Assembly: GCF_036867195.1 (NCBI RefSeq)
Contig: NZ_JBAJII010000001.1
Coordinates: 1,364,001 to 1,428,000 of the forward strand
Source of the DNA: Arthrobacter sp. Soc17.1.1.1
Lineage (GTDB): Bacteria; Actinomycetota; Actinomycetes; Actinomycetales; Micrococcaceae
Length of the DNA stretch: 64,000 bases
Direction: 5' to 3'
Below, in pieces: positions 1-7,771 of this stretch. The notes under the pieces were generated by a model. That model ran no database searches. It saw nothing but the letters and a program-made list of their open reading frames with translations, and was not told the origin of the DNA. Both the position numbers and the translations under genes were made by a program. Numbering within the stretch: the stretch's first letter is position 1; every line of letters begins with the position of its first letter.

Positions 1-1
1 C

Positions 2-1966
2 ATGCAGCCCACCGACCAGCGCGCGACGCTCCGCGAGTTCTTCCCCTACCTGCGGGGGCACGTCCGCGTGCTCGTGGTGGTCGCCGCCGTCTCCCTGATC
101 TCGACCGGCCTCGCGATCGCCCAGCCCCTCATGGTCCAGCAACTCGTCAACGCCGTCTCTGCCGGCCGTGCCGCCACGATGTTCATCTGGCTGCTCGTGG
201 CCATCACCCTCGGCGGCGCGGTGTTCGGTGCCGCCCAGTCCTACCTCCTGCAGCGGACCGCGGAATCGGTGGTCCTCGGGGTCCGCCGGTCCCTGGTCGG
301 CCGGCTGCTGGCCCTGCCGATCCGCGAGTTCGACCGGCGCAGGGTCGGCGACCTCATGTCGCGCGTCGGGTCCGACACCACACTGATGCGCAGCGTCATC
401 ACCTCGGGGCTGTTCGAGATCGTGTCCTCGGTGCTGATGTTCTTCGCCGCCGTCGTCCTGATGGTGCTCATCGATCCGCTGCTGTTCGGCATCACCCTGG
501 CCGCCGTCCTCCTCGGCGCGGGAGGCGTGCTGTTCCTGGGCCGGCTCATCCGCAAGCGCAGCCGGGACGTGCAGGACGCCGTCGGGTCCATGACCGCGGC
601 CGTCGAGCGGGGCCTCTCGGGGATCCGCACCATCAAGGCCTCCGTGGCCGAGGAGCGCGAGGCCGCCGTGATCGACGTCGAGGCCACGATGGCCTACCGG
701 GCGGGTATCGCGATGGCCCGGCTCCAGGCGGCGGTCCAGCCCATCATGTCGATCTGCATCCAGGGTGCCTTCATCGTGGTGCTCGCCGTCGGCGGTATCC
801 GCGTCGCTGCGGGGGAGCTGCTGCTCGGCGACCTCATCGCGTTCATCCTCTACCTGTTCCTGCTCGTGATGCCCATCGGCTCCGCCATGAGCGCCTTCGT
901 GCAGATCCAGTCCGGGCTGGCCGCGCTGGACCGCATCCAGGAGATCGCGCGGCTCGAGCCCGAGCGGACGGACGAGGAGCAGCCGCTCCCGGCGGGGCCC
1001 GCCGTGCCTGCCGGGGCGGTCCCGGCGCCCCAGCCCCCGCCGCGCGCACCGGCTGCCGCGGCGAGCGCGAGGGGCACGATCGAGCTCCGCGATGTCAGCT
1101 TCCGCTACACCGCGACGGACGCGTCCACCGGCGGAACGGCCGCAGCAGGGGGAGCCGCGGGTCAGGCGGCAGGTCAGGCGGCGGGTCAGGCGGCGGGTCA
1201 GGCGGCAGGGCGGGACGGCCGGCAGGGACCCGTGTCGCCCGATCCGCTGGAGGAACTGGACCCCTTCGAGGGCGAACCCCTCGTCCTCGACGGTGTCAGC
1301 TTCTCCGTCCCCGCGGGCAGCAGGACGGCACTGGTCGGGCCGTCGGGCGCCGGCAAGTCCACCGTGCTCGCACTCCTCGAACGGTTCTACGAGCCGACGG
1401 ACGGCAGGATCATCGTCGACGGCACCGATCTGTCCCGGATCCCGCGGTCCGAGCTCCGCTCCCGCATCGGCCTCGTGGAACAGGAGGCCCCCGTGCTCAG
1501 CGGGACGCTCGCGGACAACCTGCGGCTGGCCGCTCCGCAGGCGAGCGACGACCAGCTCCGGCGCGTCCTCGCCGCCGTGGGCCTCGACGAGCTCGGGGAG
1601 CGGTCGGACGACGGCCTCGACCTCAACCTGGGGGAGGACGGCATCCGCCTGTCCGGTGGACAGCGGCAGCGCCTGGCCTGGGCGCGGGTGATCCTCGCGG
1701 ACCGGCCCGTCCTGCTGATGGACGAGCCGACGTCCGCCGTCGACTCCCGCACCGAGCAGCTCCTCCAGCGGACGCTGGGGGAGGCCTCGCGGAACCGGAC
1801 GGTCGTCGTGGTGGCCCACCGACTGTCGACCATCGCGGACTTCGACCAGATCGTCGTGCTCGACCAGGGGCGCGTGGAGGCCGTCGGCACGCACGAGGAG
1901 CTCCTCGGGAGCAGCGAGCTCTACCGCGACATGGCAGCCCGCCAGCGCCTCGTGGCGCACGCCTGA
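2..1966 (+). CDS. ABC transporter, fused permease and ATPase (exporter type)
   Basis: Half-size ABC exporter of 654 aa that would act as a dimer in the cytoplasmic membrane. Residues about 1-310 form a six-helix type IV exporter membrane domain. The ATPase follows, with Walker A GPSGAGKST near residue 446, signature LSGGQRQRL near 550, Walker B VLLMDEPTS near 572 and the H-loop histidine in VVVAHRLS near 605. Two proline/alanine/glycine-rich stretches are unusual: a linker at about 330-357, and an insert at about 375-423 inside the ATPase between the A-loop strand (RDVSFRY) and the next strand (LVLDGVSF). The insert contains four AAGQ repeats. The substrate cannot be told from sequence. The start lies one base from the window edge, so a longer N-terminus or an upstream operon partner cannot be excluded. 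The gene is convergent with ogt, 4 nt away. Confidence 0.9.
   Translation: MQPTDQRATLREFFPYLRGHVRVLVVVAAVSLISTGLAIAQPLMVQQLVNAVSAGRAATMFIWLLVAITLGGAVFGAAQSYLLQRTAESVVLGVRRSLVGRLLALPIREFDRRRVGDLMSRVGSDTTLMRSVITSGLFEIVSSVLMFFAAVVLMVLIDPLLFGITLAAVLLGAGGVLFLGRLIRKRSRDVQDAVGSMTAAVERGLSGIRTIKASVAEEREAAVIDVEATMAYRAGIAMARLQAAVQPIMSICIQGAFIVVLAVGGIRVAAGELLLGDLIAFILYLFLLVMPIGSAMSAFVQIQSGLAALDRIQEIARLEPERTDEEQPLPAGPAVPAGAVPAPQPPPRAPAAAASARGTIELRDVSFRYTATDASTGGTAAAGGAAGQAAGQAAGQAAGQAAGRDGRQGPVSPDPLEELDPFEGEPLVLDGVSFSVPAGSRTALVGPSGAGKSTVLALLERFYEPTDGRIIVDGTDLSRIPRSELRSRIGLVEQEAPVLSGTLADNLRLAAPQASDDQLRRVLAAVGLDELGERSDDGLDLNLGEDGIRLSGGQRQRLAWARVILADRPVLLMDEPTSAVDSRTEQLLQRTLGEASRNRTVVVVAHRLSTIADFDQIVVLDQGRVEAVGTHEELLGSSELYRDMAARQRLVAHA
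1154..1210 (+). repeat. 12-bp in-frame tandem repeat in ABC transporter gene
   Basis: About 4.75 copies of a 12-bp unit (GCSGCRGGTCAG type), with units starting at 1154, 1166, 1178 and 1190, encode AAGQ tetrapeptides. Because the unit is a multiple of three, gain or loss of copies would change the linker length without a frameshift. Confidence 0.9.
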
Positions 1967-1970
1967 GCGA

Positions 1971-2516
1971 TCAGACCAGGGGAGCGCGCCCGGCCTCGCG
2001 GTCGAGCAGGCGCTGCTTCACCGGCAGCCCCCACCGGAACCCGCCGAGCGTCCCGTCCGTGCGGATGATCCTGTGGCACGGGACGAAGAGCGCTGCGGCG
2101 TTCCGGGCGCAGGCGGCCGCGGCGGCCCGGACGGCGGCGGGGTTGCCGGCACGCTCGGCGTACTGGAGGTAGGTGACCGGCGCCCCCGGTCGGACGGCGC
2201 GGAGCACCTCCCAGGCATGCACCCGGAACGGTCCCGAGGCCTGGCGCACCCGCACCGTCCCGATCGCGTCGAAGTCGCCGTCGTAGTAGCGGGAGACGGC
2301 GTCGAGGATCGGACGGACCGAGGAAGCGGCAGGATCGAAGGCCGCCGCCCGGATGCTCGGGTGGATCTGCCCCGTCAGCTCGGAGGCGAGCTCCGTCCAC
2401 CCGGAGGCGAGCACCGTGCCCTCCGCCTCGATCACGGTGAAGGGGCCGTCGGGCGTACCGACGGTCGTGGTGGTGGTGCCGCGCAGCGCGGTCGGGGGAG
2501 TGAGGATGGCGGTCAT
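1971..2516 (-). CDS. ogt: Methylated-DNA--protein-cysteine methyltransferase
   Basis: Suicide repair enzyme that moves alkyl groups from O6-alkylguanine to its own cysteine. The protein is 181 aa. The acceptor is C147 in the motif VPCHRIIR, preceded by the DNA-binding helix region (AGNPAAVRAAAAACARN, with the usual RAVG-like arginine finger). The ATG at 2516 was chosen because GAAGGGAT lies 8 nt upstream. A GTG at 2540 would add eight residues. It lies 42 nt downstream of the AlkA-Ada gene on the same strand, so the two are probably co-transcribed. The pair supplies the two halves of a classical Ada protein as separate polypeptides. Confidence 0.93.
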   Translation of the reverse strand: MTAILTPPTALRGTTTTTVGTPDGPFTVIEAEGTVLASGWTELASELTGQIHPSIRAAAFDPAASSVRPILDAVSRYYDGDFDAIGTVRVRQASGPFRVHAWEVLRAVRPGAPVTYLQYAERAGNPAAVRAAAAACARNAAALFVPCHRIIRTDGTLGGFRWGLPVKQRLLDREAGRAPLV

Positions 2517-2558
2517 GGTGGGGATCCCTTCGGTGGTCACAGGATAGGCGGGGCAGGG

Positions 2559-4142
2559 TCAGGCGACGACATCGGGCGGTTCTCCGCCGGTCCTGCCGGC
2601 GCTCCTGCCGGCGCTCCGCAGGGCGGCGCGCCAGAGGTGGAGGGTCGCGTACGAGCGCCAGGGGCGCACCGTTGCCATCGCGTCATCGAGAGACGGAGCG
2701 GGCGACGGTGCGGGAGCCGGTGCGGGAGCCGGCAGGGCGTCGGGCCCGACGGCTCCCCGGGCCACGAGACGCCAGCCCGCGTGCACGGCGGCGTCGGTCG
2801 GCAGGTGCGTGTCGGGATGGCCGAGGACGCGCATGGTGACGTAGTCCGCAGTCCATGGATCCACTCCGGGCAGCTGCAGCAGGTCGGCGCGCAGCGTCTC
2901 CGGTCGCGCTCCCACGCCCACCTCGAGCGCGCCCGACACCAGGAGGCGCGCCGCCGTCCGCAGGACGTCGTTTCGGCGGAGCGGCCCGCGCAGCAGCGGT
3001 CCGGGCGCGTCCGCGAGCTCCTGGGCGGACGGGAACATCCTCGACAGGCCGGTGCCGGGGACGTCGACGGAAGGGCCGATCCGGGCGAGGCGGCCGAGGG
3101 CTGCCGTGGCCGACGTGGCCGATGCGGCCGCCTGACGGCCGACGATCGCCCGGACGAGGATCTCGTGGGGGTCCACCGCACCGGGAAGACGGAGACCGGG
3201 GGTGTCGGCTGCGAGGCGACCGAAGACGGCGCTCCGGGCGAGGGCGGCATCGATGGCCACGGGGTCGGCGTCGAGGTCGAAGAGCCGCCGGATCCGGCTC
3301 AGCAGCGCCGGCAGGTCACCCAGTCCGGCCACCGAGACCGTCACCGGTAGTGCGGCCTGCCCGGTGCCGCGCGCCACCGCGGGGTCCGCTCTGAACCAGG
3401 CGGGGCCGGCGGGCAGGCGCAGCAGCCTCTCGTACCCCGCATCGGTCGCCTGTTCGACACCGGCCACGGCGCGCGCGGCGAGGAACCGGAAGATCCCGTT
3501 GTCGTACGGCAGCCGCGTAGGCAGGAACAGAAGGAGGCGCACGGGGCCGCCGGGCGCGGCATCCCGTGCGGGGGCGTCCTGCGGCTGCCGCGACGCGTCC
3601 CTCAGCTGTCCCGGTGTGAGGTCGAAGACCTGCTGGACGGTGTCGTTGAACTGGCGGATGCTCCCGAAGCCGGCCGCGAACGCCACGTCGGAGAAGCGCA
3701 GCGTCGAGGCGGTCAGCAGCGTCCTCGCGGTCTGTGCGCGGTGCGCGCGGGCGAGGGCCAGCGCGCCCGCTCCGAGCTCGTCCTTCAGGATGCGGTTGAG
3801 GTGGCGCGCCGAGTACCCGAGCCGCGCTGCGAGGCCCGCGACGCCCGACCTGTCCACCTCGCCGTCGGCGATGAGCCTCATGGCGCGGGCGGCGGCGTCG
3901 CTGCGGAGATTCCACTCCGGGTCGCCGGGCACCGCCTCCGGCAGGCACCGCTTGCAGGCGCGGTAGCCGGCCTCGTGCGCGGCGGCGGACGTGCGGTAGA
4001 AGGTGACGTTGGAGGGCTTCGGCGTGCGCGCCGGACACGAGGGGCGGCAATAGATGCCGGTGCTCGAGACGGCGGTGACGAACTGTCCGTCGAAGCGCAC
4101 GTCGCGGGCGTCGATCGCCCGGTACTGCTGCCAGAAGTCCAT
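2559..4142 (-). CDS. Ada-type regulator fused to AlkA DNA-3-methyladenine glycosylase II
   Basis: 527-aa fusion. Residues 1-70 are the Ada methylphosphotriester domain with four zinc cysteines C32, C36, C63 and C66. Their spacing (4, 27, 3) is exactly that of E. coli C38/42/69/72, so C32 is the expected methyl acceptor. An AraC-type helix-turn-helix pair follows (about 75-170), then an AlkA N-terminal domain (about 190-290) and a helix-hairpin-helix GPD glycosylase domain with LPGVDPWTADYV and the catalytic aspartate in LPTDAAV. It would sense methylated phosphates, activate repair genes and excise N-alkylated bases. The start has a good ribosome site (GGAAGGA) 8 nt upstream. It is divergent from aag with 91 nt between them. 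I saw no E. coli-like Ada box there. Confidence 0.92.
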   Translation of the reverse strand: MDFWQQYRAIDARDVRFDGQFVTAVSSTGIYCRPSCPARTPKPSNVTFYRTSAAAHEAGYRACKRCLPEAVPGDPEWNLRSDAAARAMRLIADGEVDRSGVAGLAARLGYSARHLNRILKDELGAGALALARAHRAQTARTLLTASTLRFSDVAFAAGFGSIRQFNDTVQQVFDLTPGQLRDASRQPQDAPARDAAPGGPVRLLLFLPTRLPYDNGIFRFLAARAVAGVEQATDAGYERLLRLPAGPAWFRADPAVARGTGQAALPVTVSVAGLGDLPALLSRIRRLFDLDADPVAIDAALARSAVFGRLAADTPGLRLPGAVDPHEILVRAIVGRQAAASATSATAALGRLARIGPSVDVPGTGLSRMFPSAQELADAPGPLLRGPLRRNDVLRTAARLLVSGALEVGVGARPETLRADLLQLPGVDPWTADYVTMRVLGHPDTHLPTDAAVHAGWRLVARGAVGPDALPAPAPAPAPSPAPSLDDAMATVRPWRSYATLHLWRAALRSAGRSAGRTGGEPPDVVA

Positions 4143-4221
4143 GCCGTCATCCTTCCACCCGCCGGCAGCGCCTACTAGCGGGTTTCGGACACGACGGCGG
4201 GAACGTCCCTCCCGGGCTTGC

Positions 4222-4236
4222 TACGGTCGACGGGTG
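4222..4236 (+). promoter_or_regulatory. Putative leaderless promoter -10 for aag
   Basis: TACGGT (4222-4227) fits the actinobacterial -10 TANNNT and is followed after 6 nt by the GTG start. No ribosome-binding site is present. This implies transcription starting at or next to the start codon. Confidence 0.5.
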
Positions 4237-4872
4237 GAACAGAGCGGGGCGGCAGACGTACGTGCGAGGCTGGGCGGCAGCGCCCTCGACGTCGCCCCCT
4301 GGCTTCTCGGCGCACACCTGACCCACACGGACGACGACGGCCCGGTGACCGTCCGCGTCACCGAGGTGGAGGCCTACCTCGGCCCCGACGACCCGGGCTC
4401 GCACGCGTTCCGGGGGAAGACGGCACGGAACGCCACCATGTTCGGCCCGGCCGGCCACCTCTACGTCTACTTCACCTACGGCATGCACTACTGCGCGAAC
4501 GTCGTGTGCGGCACCGAGGGGTGGGCCACGGGCCTGCTGCTCCGCGCGGGGGAGATCACCGAGGGCAGGGACCTCGCCCGCGAGCGGCGCTCGCGGCCCG
4601 CCACGGACCTCGACCTCGCGCGCGGCCCGGCCCGGCTCGCGCAGGCGCTGGGCCTAGATCGCCGGTCCGACGGCGCCGACGTCCTCGCGCACCCCTTCCG
4701 GCTCGTCCTGCCGGAGTCACCTCCCTCGGACGTCGGCCGTGGCCCCCGCGTCGGGGTGAGCGGTGTCGGCGGGACCGGGGAGTATCCGTGGCGTTTCTGG
4801 TTGCCCGGGGACCCGACCGTCTCGCGCTACCGTCCCGGCAAGCCCCCCGCAGCACGTAGTGTTGATCCGTGA
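4234..4872 (+). CDS. DNA-3-methyladenine glycosylase, AAG/MPG family
   Basis: 212-aa monofunctional glycosylase that excises 3-methyladenine, hypoxanthine and related bases. It belongs to the AAG/MPG fold, unrelated to AlkA. The catalytic glutamate is E46 in VTEVEAYLGPDD, followed by the conserved HAFRGKTARNATMFG and YVYFTYGMHYCANVV segments. The open frame runs upstream over the divergent Ada gene, but the family N-terminus begins at the GTG at 4234, which sits 6 nt behind a -10-like box. The stop overlaps the apt start by 4 nt (GTGA). In M. tuberculosis the homologue also lies just upstream of tyrS, which supports vertical inheritance. Confidence 0.9.
   Translation: MEQSGAADVRARLGGSALDVAPWLLGAHLTHTDDDGPVTVRVTEVEAYLGPDDPGSHAFRGKTARNATMFGPAGHLYVYFTYGMHYCANVVCGTEGWATGLLLRAGEITEGRDLARERRSRPATDLDLARGPARLAQALGLDRRSDGADVLAHPFRLVLPESPPSDVGRGPRVGVSGVGGTGEYPWRFWLPGDPTVSRYRPGKPPAARSVDP
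4857..4871 (+). promoter_or_regulatory. Putative leaderless promoter -10 for apt
   Basis: TAGTGT (4857-4862) matches TANNNT and ends 6 nt before the GTG of apt. It lies inside the 3' end of aag. It could give apt its own leaderless transcript as well as read-through from aag. Confidence 0.45.
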
Positions 4873-5456
4873 CAATCAGCGGAGCGGACGCCGGCAGCAC
4901 CCCGGGGACCACAGCAGGACCAGCCGGACCCGCAGCGGATGCGGCGGGCGCGATCGACCGCCTGTGCGCCGTCGTCCCCGACTTCCCGTCGCCGGGCATC
5001 ATGTTCCGCGACCTCACCCCCGTCTTCTCGGATGCCGAGGCCTTCCGGACCGTCGTCGACGCCGTCTCCGCACCGTTCGCCGGGACGTTCGACGCGGTCG
5101 CCGGCGTGGAGGCCCGCGGCTTCCTCCTCGCCGCCGCCGTCGCCTACGCGACCGGTACCGGCGTCGTCACCGTCCGCAAGGCGGGCAAGCTGCCCCGCGC
5201 CGTGTACAGCGAGTCCTACGACCTCGAATACGGGCAGGCGACGCTCGAGATCCACCAGTCCGACCTCCCCGCCGGGGCGCGCGTCCTGGTGCTCGACGAC
5301 GTCCTGGCCACGGGTGGAACGCTCGTCGCCGCCTGTGCGTTGCTCGAAAGGGCCGGAGCCGCCGTCGTCGGCTGCGGAGTGGTCCTCGAACTGGGCGGGC
5401 TGGGCGGCCGGGACACCCTGGCAGGCCGCACCGTCCACGCGCTGAAGACCGTGTAG
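4869..5456 (+). CDS. apt: Adenine phosphoribosyltransferase
   Basis: 195-aa purine salvage enzyme that converts adenine and PRPP to AMP in the cytosol. The type I PRPP-binding motif VLVLDDVLATGGT is near residues 139-151, and the PRTase core begins with PDFPSPGIMFRDLTP, characteristic of Apt. The first 25 residues are a low-complexity Ala/Gly/Pro/Thr extension. The GTG start overlaps the aag stop by 4 nt. Confidence 0.93.
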   Translation: MTISGADAGSTPGTTAGPAGPAADAAGAIDRLCAVVPDFPSPGIMFRDLTPVFSDAEAFRTVVDAVSAPFAGTFDAVAGVEARGFLLAAAVAYATGTGVVTVRKAGKLPRAVYSESYDLEYGQATLEIHQSDLPAGARVLVLDDVLATGGTLVAACALLERAGAAVVGCGVVLELGGLGGRDTLAGRTVHALKTV

Positions 5457-5503
5457 CGACGCGCTAGACTTGACGGTCCGTCTTTGAAGGAAGGTAGTGT
5501 CCG

Positions 5504-7756
5504 ATGCACGAGACGCCCCATGCCAGGGCCGAGCTGGACCATGAGCGCCGCTACGTCGACGGGCTGTATCGCCGCCTCGACGAACTCCGCGCGGAGAAGG
5601 TCGAGCAGCTCGCCGAGGTCCGGCGCACGCAGGCGGCGGGCTCCCACCAGAACCGGTCGGAGCGGGACGCCTTCGCCACGATGTACGAGGACCGCCTCGC
5701 CCAGCTGAACGCCGTCGACGACCGCCTCGTGTTCGGCCGCCTGGACCTCGACAGCGGCGAGGAACGGTACATCGGGCGCATCGGCCTCTCGGACGACGAC
5801 CTCCGGCAGCTCATGGTGGACTGGCGCGCACCCGAGGCGGGCACCTTCTACCAGGCCACCGCCTTCGAGCGCATGGGCGTCCGGCGCCGGCGCCATCTCA
5901 TCCTGTCGCGGCGCGACGTCGTCGCCATCGAGGACGACGTCCTCGACGCGGACCTCCTCGGCGACGACGCCTCCCTGCAGGGCGAGGGCGCACTGCTCGC
6001 GGCGCTGAACTCGCGCCGCACCGGACAGATGTCCGACATCGTCGGTACCATCCAGGCCGAGCAGGACCGCATCATCCGGGCACCGCTCCCCGGGGTCACC
6101 GTGGTGCAGGGCGGCCCGGGGACCGGCAAGACGGCCGTGGCCCTCCACCGCGCCGCCTACCTCCTCTACACCCACCGCGACCGGCTGAAGTCGGCCGGCG
6201 TCCTCCTCGTCGGACCGACGGACGCCTTCATGAAGTACATCGAACGCGTGCTGCCGTCCCTCGGTGAGACCGGCGTGGTCATGGCCGGTATCGGCACCCT
6301 GATGCCGGGCGTGACGACGGTCCAGGAGGTGAGCGACGAGGTAGCGGCCATCAAGGGCCGCCTGCAGATGGCCGAGGTCCTCCGGGCCGCCGTCGCCAAC
6401 CGGGAGCGTGTGCCGGCGGAGAACAAGCGGCTCAACGTCGAGGGGACCATGCTCACGCTCACCCCCCGGCAGGTGGCCCGAGCGCGCGACCGTGCGCGGG
6501 CGACCGGCAAGCCGCACAACGAAGCGCGCGTCACGTTCGTCAAGATCCTCCTCCGCGAGCTCACCGAGCAGCTGCTGGACAAGCTCGAGGAGTCGTCGGG
6601 CGGCGGGAACAATGCCGACCGCTCCTATCTCGCCGAGGACGTCCGCAGCTCGCGCGACGTGAGGATCGCGCTCAACCTCGCCTGGATGCCGCTCACCCCG
6701 CAGAAGCTCGTCTCCGAGCTGTTCGCCCGCCCCGGGCTGCTCCGTGCGGCGGCCCCCTCCTTCACGGACGCCGAGGTGGCCGCCCTGACGCGGCCGGCCG
6801 ACGCCCCCTGGACCGAGGCGGATGTCCCCCTCCTCGACGAGGCCGCGGAGCTCCTGGGAGAACTGGACGCCTCGGCCGGACGGGACACCTCGGCCCGGGA
6901 GCAGGAGCAGAAGCGCGACCTCGCCAACGCCGAACGCGCCCTCGAGAACGTCAACGCCTCGCTCGAGGACGCCGGCGTGGACGGCGTGCTCACGGCGGAG
7001 GATCTCGCGCAGCACAACGCCGTGACCGCCACCCGCCTGTCCGCGGCGGAACGAGCCTCCGGCGACCGCACCTGGGCCTACGGACACATCGTGGTGGACG
7101 AGGCGCAGGAGCTCTCGCCCATGCAGTGGCGCCTCCTGATGCGTCGGTGCCCGCTGAAGTCGTTCACGATCGTCGGCGACATCGCCCAGACGAGCTCGGC
7201 GGCAGGGTCCAGGTCCTGGCAGCAGGCGCTCGAGCCGTTCGTGGGGGAGCGCTGGCAGCTGGAGGAGCTGACGGTCAACTACCGCACCCCCTCGCAGATC
7301 GCGGAGGCCGCGGTCCGGATGGCCAATGCCGCCGGCCTGGTCGTCTCCGCCCCGAAGGCGGTCCGTGAAGGTCGCTTCCCGCCCGTCCTCGACACCGTCC
7401 CGGATCTCCTGCCCGCCCTCGTGGAGGCGATGCCGGAGGAGCTGGCCGCGATCGACGGCGGGCTGCTCGCCGTCATCGCTCCCGAACACCTGGTGCACGA
7501 TGTCCGCTCCGCCCTGCACCCGGTCTACGGCAGCCGCGTGGGGACGGGAGCCGGCGGGCCGGGCCAGGACATCGTGGTCATCGGACCCCGCGAGTCGAAG
7601 GGCCTGGAGTTCGACGGCGTCGTCATCCTCGAACCGCAGGAGATGCTCGACTCGGCGACGGCCCGGGTGGGCGATCTCTACGTCGCCATGACCCGCCCCA
7701 CGCAGCGGCTCCGCGTCATCTCGAGCGGTCGGATTCCTGCCGGTATCGCCGGCTGA
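5504..7756 (+). CDS. HelD-like superfamily 1 ATPase, RNA polymerase recycling factor
   Basis: 750-aa UvrD/Rep-like ATPase of the HelD/HelR group, which removes stalled RNA polymerase from DNA rather than acting as a replicative helicase. The N-terminal ~60 residues are charged and coiled-coil-like, as in HelD's secondary-channel arm. Walker A is GGPGTGKT near residue 205, Walker B is IVVDEAQELSPMQW near 528, motif III is VGDIAQTSS, and motif VI is LYVAMTRPTQRL near the C-terminus. The ribosome site GAAGGAAGG lies about 9 nt before the ATG. Some relatives (HelR) confer rifamycin tolerance. I saw no rifamycin-associated palindrome upstream, so the class is undecided. Confidence 0.88.
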   Translation: MHETPHARAELDHERRYVDGLYRRLDELRAEKVEQLAEVRRTQAAGSHQNRSERDAFATMYEDRLAQLNAVDDRLVFGRLDLDSGEERYIGRIGLSDDDLRQLMVDWRAPEAGTFYQATAFERMGVRRRRHLILSRRDVVAIEDDVLDADLLGDDASLQGEGALLAALNSRRTGQMSDIVGTIQAEQDRIIRAPLPGVTVVQGGPGTGKTAVALHRAAYLLYTHRDRLKSAGVLLVGPTDAFMKYIERVLPSLGETGVVMAGIGTLMPGVTTVQEVSDEVAAIKGRLQMAEVLRAAVANRERVPAENKRLNVEGTMLTLTPRQVARARDRARATGKPHNEARVTFVKILLRELTEQLLDKLEESSGGGNNADRSYLAEDVRSSRDVRIALNLAWMPLTPQKLVSELFARPGLLRAAAPSFTDAEVAALTRPADAPWTEADVPLLDEAAELLGELDASAGRDTSAREQEQKRDLANAERALENVNASLEDAGVDGVLTAEDLAQHNAVTATRLSAAERASGDRTWAYGHIVVDEAQELSPMQWRLLMRRCPLKSFTIVGDIAQTSSAAGSRSWQQALEPFVGERWQLEELTVNYRTPSQIAEAAVRMANAAGLVVSAPKAVREGRFPPVLDTVPDLLPALVEAMPEELAAIDGGLLAVIAPEHLVHDVRSALHPVYGSRVGTGAGGPGQDIVVIGPRESKGLEFDGVVILEPQEMLDSATARVGDLYVAMTRPTQRLRVISSGRIPAGIAG

Positions 7757-7771
7757 TAATTTGGAGGGGTG
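7755..7771 (+). promoter_or_regulatory. Putative leaderless promoter -10 for tyrS
   Basis: GATAAT (7755-7760), overlapping the helD stop codon, is 8 nt before the GTG of tyrS. The purine run GGAGGGG touches the start codon and is too close to act as a normal ribosome site, so a leaderless transcript is likely. Confidence 0.5.

Noticed and set aside
4143..4233. E. coli-type Ada box between the AlkA-Ada gene and aag
   Set aside because: No AAT-N6-GCAA pattern on either strand. If the regulator acts here, its site is different.
5457..5503. Rifamycin-associated element upstream of the HelD-like gene
   Set aside because: The short leader lacks the long palindrome expected of such an element, so drug-inducible HelR identity is not supported.
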